The notes: generated by a model from the letters alone, not told the origin. Positions 1-7,903 are shown, counted from the first letter of the stretch. The stretch is DNA of 21,185 bases from SZUA-152 sp964401355 (GCA_964401355.1 CAYNYJ010000057.1:1-21185); one strand, 5' to 3'. A program made the numbers and translations.

Positions 1-1
1 G

Positions 2-21
2 ATGCTGGCCTGCGCCAGCAT
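2..21. repeat. REP-like hairpin at the left edge
   Basis: ATGCTGGC (2-9) and GCCAGCAT (14-21) form a perfect 8-bp stem with loop CTGC, followed by GACGG. The pattern of a stem ending in CAT-GACG is typical of short interspersed palindromes found in many copies between genes of proteobacteria. It lies 77 nt past the stop of the FimX-like gene and could also help end that transcript, although there is no T-run. It may continue beyond the window edge. Confidence 0.55.
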
Positions 22-97
22 GACGGTTATAAAGTTAACGGGACAGCAGTGAAATTTATTACATGATTACGATGGCAGCTTTGTCAGTCGTTGTTGT

Positions 98-2173
98 TCA
101 ATCATTGCTGGTAAAATCGTAATCTAGGTTTTCCTCGGGTTTTTGTAAATAATAACCCTGGATGAAGTTAATGCCATGTTGCCAAAGTATCGCCAGACAA
201 GCGGGGTCTTGTACGTGCTGGGCAATGGTTAATATATTATTTTCACGCCCCACTTCTGCGATTTTTTTGATGATGTTCTGGCTTTCTTCGCTGGTGACAT
301 TGTTAATATGGCTGCCATCGACCTTGATGTAACGCAGGTGCATATGTTTCAGGTAGGCGAGGTCAGCAGATTCCTTACCAGTATGGTCAATGGCCATGTT
401 GCAATGTAATTGCTTAAGGCCGTCGGAAAATACCTTGGCTGCTTTAAGGTGCTCCTGGGCAGCTTGTTCGCTGACTTCGAAGACAAAACTGTCACCGTGC
501 AGACGTGCGGCCTGTAATAATTTACTGATCCATAACAGCAGACTGGGATCGCACAGGGATTCGCTAGACAGTTTGATAAAGAACTGGATTTCTTTGCCAA
601 TTTTTCGTTTTTCCAGCAGAGCCTTGGCGGCACTCTTAATAACCCATTTATCAATTTCTATCATAAGGTTTGCCTGCGTGGCGGCAGGAATGAAATCGCC
701 GGGCATAATGACGGTGTCATTTTGGTCTAGCAAACGCAGCAATATTTCATAGCGTTCGCCGGGCTCGGCATGTAGGCTGACAATGGGTTGGTATTGCAGC
801 ATGAAACGATTGTTTTTGAGTGCCAGGCGCAGCAGTGTAACGATACGTTTGTCGGCTTCCTGACTGGCCAATTCATCTTCCAGGGTAAAGATATGTACTT
901 GGTTACCATTGCTTTCTTTGGCAACACTACAGGCGGCTTCTGTTTGTGCAATGGCTTTTTTAGCGTCTGAGGTGGTTTCTGAAATCGTCGAAACACCAAT
1001 GCTGCATGTGGTAGAAACGGTTTTTCCTTCGACGTCAAAAATCTTATCGACCATGCTGGAACAGATTCTGTTGGCTAATTCTTCGGCTTTTTTATGCAAC
1101 GGACCTGGAATCAAAACAGTGAATATCGTGCCGGCATAGCGGGCGATGATGGCTTCATCGGGCATCTTATTCCGAATTAATGCGGCGATATCGGATAACA
1201 CAATGTCACTTTCTGCAATGCCAAGCGTATCTTTAATGTTTTTGAAGTTGTCAGGTTCAATGTAAATAAGTGCACACCGCTCTTCACTTTTGCTGGAGAG
1301 ATCAACGGCTGTTTGTACTTGCTCCATAAAATATTGGTGGTTGAATAAACCGGTGAGCAAGTCTTGCTGGCGCAATTTCTGGATTTCTTTTTCTAGCGCT
1401 TTGTTGTCACTTTTGCGGTGAATCATTACTTGAGTGCATGACTCGCCATCAATACTAGCGCGGGAAAAATTCATGGTCGCGGTAAAGGCTTCACCATCTT
1501 CGCGCACAGCTTGGTACTCAATGGCCTCTTCCGGTGGTTGGTCATTATTAATGCTGCGTAGCACTTCTTTGAAACTCTGTTGATCATCGCTGGCGATAAG
1601 ATCGAGGATAGGTACACTTTCGAGTTCCTCAATATCATGATAACCAAAAATGTCTTGGTAACTTTGGTTGGCGTAAATGTGCATGCCTTCATGAATGTAG
1701 GCGATGGGGTCACGCGAACTGTCGAGTAGCACGCGATTACGTTTTTCGCTTTCGTTGTAAAGGCCCTTGCAACGCCGATGCGCACGGCGCTCACGCAGGT
1801 TGTTTAATTCCCGTTCAATAACGAGTAGTAAGTGGTCTGGTACATCTTCAGAAACAACATCGGCAGCGCCGGCACGTATCATGTCGACGATTATTGCATT
1901 GGATTGTCCGCTTGCAGAAACAATGCAGGGTACATCTTTGCCCACTCTTTTGATGATTGACAGTGCCTGCGTTGCGGTGAATTCGCCGATTTGTTGGGCG
2001 GTCAATAATAAATCCCAGCTTTGGTTTTCTAGTGCCTCTTCCAAATCTTCTGCACTTTCAATATGTTTGTAGCGTACAGCATAGCCAACATTGCGCAGAG
2101 TGCTGGCCAGTGCCTCGGCATCATTTGCAGACTTTTCCAATATGAGTGGACGGATGATATTCCCTTTATCCAA
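98..2173 (-). CDS. fimX: FimX-like REC-PAS-GGDEF-EAL protein, degenerate (c-di-GMP receptor)
   Basis: This 691-aa protein has the domain order of Pseudomonas FimX and, as I recall, the same length. It has a receiver-like domain (about 8-125), a PAS domain (about 145-260), a GGDEF domain (about 270-430) and an EAL domain (about 440-685). All enzymatic signatures are broken. The receiver has no phospho-acceptor Asp (WDLLLTAQQ), the GGDEF site reads AGTIF, the EAL site reads EIL, and the usual DDFG stretch is DHTGK. FimX uses a dead EAL domain to bind c-di-GMP and promotes type IV pilus assembly and twitching at the cell pole; the same role is inferred here. The start is TTG at 2171-2173, with AGGAG at 2180-2184 six bases upstream. 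It follows the split-PilZ gene by 57 nt on the same strand, so the two are probably co-transcribed. The family call is strong; the exact partner proteins are not shown. Confidence 0.85.
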   Translation of the reverse strand: MDKGNIIRPLILEKSANDAEALASTLRNVGYAVRYKHIESAEDLEEALENQSWDLLLTAQQIGEFTATQALSIIKRVGKDVPCIVSASGQSNAIIVDMIRAGAADVVSEDVPDHLLLVIERELNNLRERRAHRRCKGLYNESEKRNRVLLDSSRDPIAYIHEGMHIYANQSYQDIFGYHDIEELESVPILDLIASDDQQSFKEVLRSINNDQPPEEAIEYQAVREDGEAFTATMNFSRASIDGESCTQVMIHRKSDNKALEKEIQKLRQQDLLTGLFNHQYFMEQVQTAVDLSSKSEERCALIYIEPDNFKNIKDTLGIAESDIVLSDIAALIRNKMPDEAIIARYAGTIFTVLIPGPLHKKAEELANRICSSMVDKIFDVEGKTVSTTCSIGVSTISETTSDAKKAIAQTEAACSVAKESNGNQVHIFTLEDELASQEADKRIVTLLRLALKNNRFMLQYQPIVSLHAEPGERYEILLRLLDQNDTVIMPGDFIPAATQANLMIEIDKWVIKSAAKALLEKRKIGKEIQFFIKLSSESLCDPSLLLWISKLLQAARLHGDSFVFEVSEQAAQEHLKAAKVFSDGLKQLHCNMAIDHTGKESADLAYLKHMHLRYIKVDGSHINNVTSEESQNIIKKIAEVGRENNILTIAQHVQDPACLAILWQHGINFIQGYYLQKPEENLDYDFTSND

Positions 2174-2230
2174 AAGCGGCTCCTAGCGATTGGTTACACG
2201 TGTGGTTTAATAATAAGGCATTGAAAGAAA

Positions 2231-4099
2231 CTAGATGAGTGTCCATACGTCGTTAAACTTATTATCTGTTTCTGTTGATTGAATGTTTGCGATTTGATGT
2301 TTGCGGTCATCCAGAATATTGAATTCAAATTGGGAGAAAACACCGGTCGTTTCTAATTGTTTAGTCAATTGTATGTAGGTGCGGCGACCATGTATATTGG
2401 CAATTAGTTTGTCGTCGGTTTGGTGCCAGACATGGGTGATCAAAGTCGCAGGCTGGTCAATACCGGATAACTGAGGTAATACCAGGCTGCGTTGATATTT
2501 TTCTATTTCGTCGGTTTTTGGCACTGAAGAAAGGGCGATAGCATCTGCGCAGGGCGCTAGCTTCTGAATGCCAAGCTCTAAGCCATTTTTCCAATTCTTG
2601 ATACGTCGAATGATGCCAATGCTGAGTTGGGTGCTGTTTGTGTCGATGTTGTCACGAATTCCCACCAGCTCACCAACCTGGACTTTTTGTGAATCCTTGC
2701 CGTACACCAGATAACCTAACAAACAATAGCCACCGGCACTTTCGTTAATACCTTTGCAAGCAAGAGGTGGGTTGGCATATAACGATGCCTTGGCTTGTGG
2801 GTTTTCTAATTTTTCTTTAGTGTTGTTGAAGGTATTGCTGGGATTGTTAACGCGATAGGTAAAGTCGGGGTCCCAGATGTCTGGTGTATGATCATCGATA
2901 TTGCTGATGCCGAATACCGGTGTACTGGTATATTCAGCGCGTTCGTCCAATACAAACTCATCATTATCTTCTTCGGTCGCAATGGTCTGATCAGATTGCA
3001 GTGAATCGATGGCTGTTGGGCAGGCAGTAGTTGGGTCTTTCAATAGGGGGCGAATGATTTCATCAATGTAATGGTGGGTTGCACTGAGGCCCAGGGTAAT
3101 CGCAATGTCGTTGTTTTTTGCGGTGCGCGGGAAGGTGCGGCGGGATTTTCCGCTCCAGCTCATTAATAAACGTTTTTGCACGTCTTCCGGAATTCTCTGA
3201 GAGCTTTCGTCGCCCGCAAGCATGGCATGGTTCACTTTTTGGGCAAGCACGCTGGTGTCGATGGTGCGACAAAAAATCGGGTTAACGCTGCCATCGTCCC
3301 TGAAATAACCGGGGGCGGCATCGGTGTTCATGTTGATGGCAAATGCGTAGGTATCATCCTGGATTTCGCCATAGGGTGTTATTCGGGCGCTGGAGATCCA
3401 GTCTTTCAATGCAATATACACGTTCTCGGTGACATGCTGGCGGAACCGATAGGGGCCGGCCAAGGCCAACAGCAGTATTTGTTTGTAAAGATCTGAAATG
3501 TTGCCGTCGAGGAAGCTATCCGCTGCCGCGTGATCTTTTACCAAGGTTAAGTGCAGATTGTGGGCCTCTGCGTACAAATACAGACGATGTGTCTGCAACC
3601 AGACGTTTTCCGGGTGCTGGATGTAAATCTGATAAGAGCACAACAGCACATTGCTGAGATATCGAATTGCGCGGTGCAGGCATACGGTGAGGGTTTTGTT
3701 ACTGAGTCGGGAGAACGTTTTACTCATTTTGTCCTGAATGACGGATTTGTAGCCCGTCGCCATCTCCGAATTGAGCTGGATGGCCAGTTCCGCAATTTTT
3801 TGATTTTTGGGTGAGAGTGGCAGGTTCTGATTGATGTAATGTTTTTTCAGGGCGGTGGTGATTTGGTAGACAGGCTCGCGCAACATTTCCATGATCTTAT
3901 AACGATTCTGTGCGGAGATGACCAGACGATTCATTTCACACAAGACAGTGTATATTTGGCGAACACTTTCACCCGTATTGGCCATCGGCAAAGCGGCAAT
4001 CCAGGCTTCGACCTGCTTGGGGCGGCTGTCAAATGACGCTGCTGTTGGTTTGGATTGCTCTGGGACGTCGAGTAACCTTTCAGGCATGTTGCTGGCCAC
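2231..4099 (-). CDS. Large cytosolic protein with a PilZ-like C-terminal half
   Basis: This 622-aa protein has no signal peptide or membrane segment. Its first ~300 residues are largely helical with no motif I recognise. Further on are RTFPR (about 321-325), fitting the PilZ RxxxR motif, and NESAGG (about 452-457), fitting D/NxSxxG. The latter is followed by a strand-rich stretch (VQVGELVGIRD, IGIIRRIKN, GLELGIQKLAP) typical of a PilZ barrel. The ~125 residues between the motifs include an acidic, low-complexity segment. From memory, a conserved protein of this type sits beside fimX in Pseudomonas and relatives. The start is taken as GTG at 4097-4099, because AGGAG (4105-4109) lies five bases upstream; the open frame extends 48 codons further, but that part looks non-coding. 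Binding of c-di-GMP and a role with FimX in pili are inference. A weak -10-like TATACT on this strand lies at 4175-4180. Confidence 0.7.
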   Translation of the reverse strand: MASNMPERLLDVPEQSKPTAASFDSRPKQVEAWIAALPMANTGESVRQIYTVLCEMNRLVISAQNRYKIMEMLREPVYQITTALKKHYINQNLPLSPKNQKIAELAIQLNSEMATGYKSVIQDKMSKTFSRLSNKTLTVCLHRAIRYLSNVLLCSYQIYIQHPENVWLQTHRLYLYAEAHNLHLTLVKDHAAADSFLDGNISDLYKQILLLALAGPYRFRQHVTENVYIALKDWISSARITPYGEIQDDTYAFAINMNTDAAPGYFRDDGSVNPIFCRTIDTSVLAQKVNHAMLAGDESSQRIPEDVQKRLLMSWSGKSRRTFPRTAKNNDIAITLGLSATHHYIDEIIRPLLKDPTTACPTAIDSLQSDQTIATEEDNDEFVLDERAEYTSTPVFGISNIDDHTPDIWDPDFTYRVNNPSNTFNNTKEKLENPQAKASLYANPPLACKGINESAGGYCLLGYLVYGKDSQKVQVGELVGIRDNIDTNSTQLSIGIIRRIKNWKNGLELGIQKLAPCADAIALSSVPKTDEIEKYQRSLVLPQLSGIDQPATLITHVWHQTDDKLIANIHGRRTYIQLTKQLETTGVFSQFEFNILDDRKHQIANIQSTETDNKFNDVWTLI

Positions 4100-4314
4100 G
4101 TGTGCTCCTAAATTGGTATTTGTATGCTCATCTGTACGTATAATTGCTGATGAATTAATGCGTCTTCCGCTCAGAGTATACGATGACGCAGTCAAAACAT
4201 CACCGTGTTGCCCGTGATATCCCGCTGCTCTTGTTCTGCGCAAGATTACGATATATGTTTCGGCAATATTGGGAGCGGACTTTAGTTATGCCTCAGTCTT
4301 TTAGTGGATTCCAC

Positions 4315-5412
4315 TCAAGGGATTTCGATGATATTGGTCGGTGGCGGCATGACGGGAACCTTATAAGGCTTGCCGGCAGATTCCCGTACCCACTGCGGCA
4401 CCAGAAAACCGGGCAAGCGGCGACGCAGACCATCCATCAGCTGGTGGGCGATGATTTCTTCGACATCGAAGTGCGCGGCACCTTGCACGCGATCCAGCAG
4501 GTGCAAGTAGTAGGGCAGCACGCCAGCGGCAAATAGCGCTTCGCTGAGTGCGCTCAGGGTATCGACGCTGTCGTTGACGGCTTTTAGCAGCACTGTCTGA
4601 TTGAGCAGGGTGATGCCGAGACTGCGGATCGCCTGTAAGGCGTCACCCACCTCGTCGCTCAGTTCATTGGGGTGATTGCAATGCGTGACCAGTACTATTT
4701 GCCAAGGCAGTGAGGATATCCACTGCAAAAATTCCTGATCGATGCGCGATGGCAGCACGGTGGGCATGCGCGTGTGAATGCGCAGCCGTCGCAGATGCGG
4801 GATATCACGCAGCGCGGTGGTGATTTCAGACAGGCGCCGGGTGCTCAGTGACAGTGGGTCACCGCCGCTGAGGATGACTTCGCGGATGTCCGGGTGGCTC
4901 GCAATGTAGTCAACGGCGGCCGTCCAGTGGCGATCATTGGGGCGGTTTTTATCGTAGGGGAAGTGGCGTCGAAAGCAGTAGCGGCAATGGATGGGGCAGG
5001 CGCCGGTTGTGATTAGCAATACCCGGCCGTGGTATTTGTGCAGCAGACCCGGGATGGCTGCTGCATCTGAGTCGCCCACCGGGTCTCGCAGAAAACCGGG
5101 CTGGATCACCGATTCCAGTTTGCGTGGCAGCACCTGCAGCAGCAAAGGGTCCATTGGGTCGCCGGCACGTATGCGGGCCACGTAGCTGCGCGGTACCCGT
5201 TGCGGGAAAGGTTGATTCACGTCGATGCCACCCGAAATGTCATCGGCGGTGAGTCCTACGGCGGCCAGCAGCTCGACAGGGTCTTTGATGGCGCGTGCGA
5301 GTTCTTGCTGCCAGGGACTGTTTTCTTGTATTTCAGCCCTGGTTTCACGGCTTGATTCATTGCTTGTTTTATCAGGGGATAACTGACAAGGACGACTGCT
5401 AAGCGGTATCAT
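4315..5412 (-). CDS. epmB: EF-P (R)-beta-lysylation pathway: lysine 2,3-aminomutase EpmB
   Basis: EpmB (YjeK) is a radical-SAM, PLP-dependent enzyme that turns L-alpha-lysine into (R)-beta-lysine, the group EpmA attaches to EF-P. The 365-aa protein carries the [4Fe-4S] motif CPIHCRYC (Cys139, Cys143, Cys146) preceded by GLLHKYHGR, then LSGGDPL and RLRIHTRMP, all as in E. coli EpmB (about 342 aa). A lysine-containing tail (GKPYKVP) near the C-terminus matches the PLP-lysine region. The frame stays open for another 79 codons upstream, but that part would overlap the start of efp. The chosen ATG at 5410-5412 leaves a 73-bp divergent promoter region shared with efp and gives a normal length. The N-terminus is about 25 residues longer than in E. 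coli, so a slightly later start is possible. The stop codon is embedded in a small palindrome at 4303-4315. Confidence 0.93.
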   Translation of the reverse strand: MIPLSSRPCQLSPDKTSNESSRETRAEIQENSPWQQELARAIKDPVELLAAVGLTADDISGGIDVNQPFPQRVPRSYVARIRAGDPMDPLLLQVLPRKLESVIQPGFLRDPVGDSDAAAIPGLLHKYHGRVLLITTGACPIHCRYCFRRHFPYDKNRPNDRHWTAAVDYIASHPDIREVILSGGDPLSLSTRRLSEITTALRDIPHLRRLRIHTRMPTVLPSRIDQEFLQWISSLPWQIVLVTHCNHPNELSDEVGDALQAIRSLGITLLNQTVLLKAVNDSVDTLSALSEALFAAGVLPYYLHLLDRVQGAAHFDVEEIIAHQLMDGLRRRLPGFLVPQWVRESAGKPYKVPVMPPPTNIIEIP

Positions 5413-5485
5413 ACGGCGGCTCTCGCGTGTGTGCGTGGTTAAAAATGGCGTGCGGCAAAAAGAATGTTCCCAGATCGAGGTAAAA

Positions 5486-6055
5486 ATGGCTAATTTCTCA
5501 ACCAATGAATTCAAAAACGGCCTGAAAGTCATGGTGGATAATGATCCCTGTTCCATGATTGATGTCGATATGGTCAAGCCCGGCAAAGGCCAGGCCTTTA
5601 CCCGTGTCAAACTGCGTAACCTGATTTCCGGGCGAGTCGTTGAGCGCACCTATAAATCTGGCGAGTCGCTACCTGCTGCGGATGTCATGGATACGGACAT
5701 GCAGTATCTTTATAACGACGCGGAGTTCTGGTATTTCATGCATCCCGAGACCTTTGAGCAGGTGGCCGCCGATGCTGCTGCCGTGGGCGATCAAACCAAA
5801 TGGCTGAAAGAGCAGGAAATGTGCGTGGTGACCATCTGGAACGAGCGTCCCATTGCCATTGCCACGCCTAATTTTGTCGAACTGCGCATTACTGAAACGG
5901 ACCCTGGCCTCAAGGGTGACACGGCGCAGGGCGGTATTAAACCGGCGACCCTGGAGACCGGTGCCATGGTGCGGGTGCCGCTGTTTATCGAGATGGGTGA
6001 GATGATCAAGGTTGACACGCGCAGTGGTGAATACGTGGGCCGGGTCAAAAGCTAG
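5486..6055 (+). CDS. efp: Elongation factor P
   Basis: EF-P binds ribosomes stalled at polyproline stretches and promotes peptide-bond formation. The 189-aa protein starts at the ATG in MANFSTNEFKNG, with GAGG at 5477-5480 five bases upstream; an earlier in-frame ATG at 5429 is rejected because the family begins at this point. The modification loop KPGKGQAF places Lys34 exactly where E. coli EF-P is beta-lysylated. The three-domain (KOW-like plus two OB-fold) architecture is complete, ending in TRSGEYVGRVKS, near identical to the family signature. Its modifying enzymes flank it: epmB is divergent and epmA lies 72 nt downstream on the same strand. This predicts EpmA/EpmB-type modification rather than rhamnosylation. 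Confidence is very high. Confidence 0.98.
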   Translation: MANFSTNEFKNGLKVMVDNDPCSMIDVDMVKPGKGQAFTRVKLRNLISGRVVERTYKSGESLPAADVMDTDMQYLYNDAEFWYFMHPETFEQVAADAAAVGDQTKWLKEQEMCVVTIWNERPIAIATPNFVELRITETDPGLKGDTAQGGIKPATLETGAMVRVPLFIEMGEMIKVDTRSGEYVGRVKS

Positions 6056-6064
6056 TCGCAGGCT

Positions 6065-6080
6065 TGTACCCGTAGGTACA
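6065..6080. repeat. Small palindrome between efp and epmA
   Basis: TGTACC and GGTACA flank the loop CGTA, giving a 6-bp perfect stem 9 nt after the efp stop. No T-run follows, so it is more likely an mRNA processing or attenuating structure than a full terminator. Chance occurrence is also possible. Confidence 0.35.
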
Positions 6081-6127
6081 GCTAAGATTCGTACCGATAT
6101 ATCACCTGATGGAGTGTTTTACAGCCG

Positions 6128-7126
6128 ATGACCGATGATTGGCGCCCCACAGCGACGTTGGACGCGCTGCGTCAGCGTGCCGAATTGTTGAGTCGCCTGC
6201 GGCGTTATTTCGCCGAGCAGGGCGTATTGGAGGTCGAAACGCCACTGTTGGTCAGTAGCGGGGTGACCGACCCTCATATCGCCAGTTTTACCGTTGCGGA
6301 TTCGATAATGCCGTTCAATCAGGACGCTGGAACGGGCACATCGCGTTACCTCAACACCTCCCCTGAATTCGCCATGAAACGCTTGCTGGCTGCCGGTATG
6401 GGGCCGATTTACCAGGTCTGCAAAGCGTTTCGTTGCGGCGAGCAGGGTCGGCACCACAATCCTGAATTTACTCTGCTAGAGTGGTATCGCCCCGATTTTG
6501 ATGATCACCGGCTGATGCGGGACGTGGCCGCGTTGATGGCTAAGCTGGCCGAGGGTTTTCGTCAGCTGGGGCAGGTCGAGTATCGGAGCTATCACGATTT
6601 TTTTCAGCAACATTTGAGGGTAAACCCCCATACCGCATCGGCCCAGATCTTGCGAGACTGTGCCCGGCAGAATGGAGTGCCGACGGTCTGTGGTCTGGCG
6701 GATGACGACCGTGACGGCTGGCTGGATGTGCTCATGAGTCACTGTATTCAGCCGCAATTGGGGCTTGGCCACCTGTGTTTTGTTTACGACTATCCCGAAA
6801 GCCAGGCCGCGCTCGCCCGGGTGAGGCCGGGGCATCCTGCCGTCGCCGAACGCTTTGAATGTTTCCTCGACGGCGTTGAGTTGGCCAACGGCTTTCATGA
6901 ACTACAAGACGCACAGGAGCAACGTACCCGTTTTGAAGCAGACCTGGTTCGGCGAGAGGTCGAAAAACGGGAACCTGTCAGTCTGGATGAGCGTCTATTG
7001 GGCGCTTTGGCCGCAGGCTTGCCCGCGTGCGCCGGGGTGGCGCTGGGCCTGGATCGGGTGCAGATGGTGCTGACTGGTGGCGAAAGAATACGGGATGTTT
7101 TGGCGTTTGATTACGAACGGAGTTGA
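6128..7126 (+). CDS. epmA: EF-P--(R)-beta-lysine ligase EpmA
   Basis: EpmA (GenX, PoxA) is a class II lysyl-tRNA-synthetase paralogue without the anticodon-binding domain. It activates (R)-beta-lysine with ATP and transfers it to Lys34 of EF-P. The 332-aa protein matches E. coli EpmA (325 aa) end to end. Visible are LEVETPLL (motif 1), FRCGEQGRHHNPEFTLLEWY (motif 2), ELANGFHEL and the motif 3 stretch GVALGLDRVQMVL. The absence of an N-terminal OB domain separates it from LysS. The ATG at 6128 has GGAG at 6111-6114, a rather long 13-base spacing, so initiation may be moderate. It is probably co-transcribed with efp; the 72-nt gap holds only a small palindrome (6065-6080) without a T-run. Confidence 0.96.
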   Translation: MTDDWRPTATLDALRQRAELLSRLRRYFAEQGVLEVETPLLVSSGVTDPHIASFTVADSIMPFNQDAGTGTSRYLNTSPEFAMKRLLAAGMGPIYQVCKAFRCGEQGRHHNPEFTLLEWYRPDFDDHRLMRDVAALMAKLAEGFRQLGQVEYRSYHDFFQQHLRVNPHTASAQILRDCARQNGVPTVCGLADDDRDGWLDVLMSHCIQPQLGLGHLCFVYDYPESQAALARVRPGHPAVAERFECFLDGVELANGFHELQDAQEQRTRFEADLVRREVEKREPVSLDERLLGALAAGLPACAGVALGLDRVQMVLTGGERIRDVLAFDYERS

Positions 7127-7142
7127 GTCTGTTTTCTGATGA

Positions 7143-7158
7143 GACATTTCGAAATGTC
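7143..7158. repeat. Perfect 16-bp palindrome after epmA
   Basis: GACATTTC is directly followed by its reverse complement GAAATGTC, with no loop. This favours a dimeric protein-binding site over an RNA hairpin. It starts 17 nt past the epmA stop codon. Confidence 0.5.
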
Positions 7159-7176
7159 GGAAATCTTTACAGCGGG

Positions 7177-7198
7177 TTAGTTTTCGACAAACTAATTT
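7177..7198 (+). terminator. Possible weak terminator for efp-epmA
   Basis: TTAGTTT (7177-7183) and AAACTAA (7189-7195) form a 7-bp AT-rich stem with a 5-nt loop, followed by only three T residues. The position, 50 nt after epmA, suits a terminator, but the stem is AT-rich and the T-run is short. Confidence 0.3.
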
Positions 7199-7496
7199 CG
7201 GAACGCAGATCGGCCAAAATTCAACTTCCTGATTTTGTGAGCAATTAAACAGGCAGCACTGCTCTTGGCCTATAAATTGCTTTAAACCGATGATAGTTGC
7301 TGTAAATTGCTGGAAGTGCTAAAAGTCCCGTTAGAAATATTTAATGGTGCTATAAGTAATTGTGAATAGTGAGAAATGCTGCGAGTAAGGATGCTTTGCG
7401 TAACAGACACTCGGGCATTTTTACCGGTGATGTGGCAGGTATTGAAGGTATCCGCCATGGGATATGTGTTAAATCCTTGAACAAAATGGGGTCTGC

Positions 7497-7838
7497 ATGG
7501 AAAAACGTTGGAGTGAGCGAAGAGCATTGAATGTTGATGTTGATGTATATCAGCACGGCACGTTGCTGGGTTCTTGCTTTTCCTCCAATATTGGCTTGGG
7601 GGGTACGTTTTTGTCGCTGGATGACACGCTAACCATTCAACGAGAGCGTGGCGTAGAGCTTGTTTTTCGCCTGTCAACGCAAGGCTTGGGAACCAAACAC
7701 AATATCCATGCGCGTGTGACGCGTGTGACGGACAATGGCGTCGGGTTGAAATTCTGCGACTTTGATACAGGGGTGTTCCGCTCGCTGCAGGAAATCATGT
7801 CGCACAAACAAGAATCTGTTGACAGCCGTGTTGGATAA
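7497..7838 (+). CDS. Stand-alone PilZ domain protein
   Basis: This 113-aa protein consists of one PilZ domain and nothing else. The c-di-GMP motif RxxxR is present as R4-WSE-R8. The second motif, usually D/NxSxxG, reads N31-IGLG-G36, so its Ser is replaced by Gly. A strand pattern ending in RVTRVTDNGVGLKFCDFD completes the barrel. RxxxR makes it a canonical, potentially c-di-GMP-binding PilZ protein, unlike the non-binding PilZ of type IV pilus assembly. GGGG at 7488-7491 precedes the ATG by five bases. It stands alone between a long upstream gap and a gene on the opposite strand. Its output target cannot be told from sequence; proximity to the FimX-like gene (5.3 kb away) is only suggestive. 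Confidence 0.8.
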   Translation: MEKRWSERRALNVDVDVYQHGTLLGSCFSSNIGLGGTFLSLDDTLTIQRERGVELVFRLSTQGLGTKHNIHARVTRVTDNGVGLKFCDFDTGVFRSLQEIMSHKQESVDSRVG

Positions 7839-7903
7839 GATGGTCTCTTGTCATTTTGTACACCACTTCAAACGGACTCCCCGCTTTTCTGAATGACAAG
7901 CAG

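Larger units (their letters stand above)
7127..7496. other. 370-nt intergenic region between epmA and the PilZ gene
   Basis: No protein-coding frame here looks real. It holds a perfect 16-bp palindrome (7143-7158), a 7-bp hairpin (7177-7195) and a cluster of short TGCT-ended repeats (7271-7320). I see no convincing -10/-35 pair for the PilZ gene, though the AT-rich second half could contain one. Confidence 0.6.

Noticed and set aside
98..2173. Active diguanylate cyclase or phosphodiesterase in the FimX-like protein
   Set aside because: Both the GGDEF and EAL signature residues are replaced.
4303..4315. AGTGG-ATT-CCACT hairpin at the epmB stop as a terminator
   Set aside because: The stem is only five base pairs, and on the epmB strand it is followed by A residues rather than T.
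5429..5485. Earlier ATG of the efp frame
   Set aside because: EF-P proteins start at MANF/MATY-like residues, and GAGG lies at the right distance from the ATG at 5486.
5413..5649. Upstream extension of epmB to 444 aa
   Set aside because: It would run across the divergent control region and into the efp coding sequence, and its sequence has no similarity to EpmB N-termini.
6128..7126. Reading epmA as lysyl-tRNA synthetase
   Set aside because: It lacks the N-terminal anticodon-binding OB domain, is about 330 aa, and sits beside efp and opposite epmB.
7282..7677. 131-aa minus-strand frame across the PilZ gene start
   Set aside because: It has no domain and overlaps a PilZ gene with clear motifs and ribosome site.
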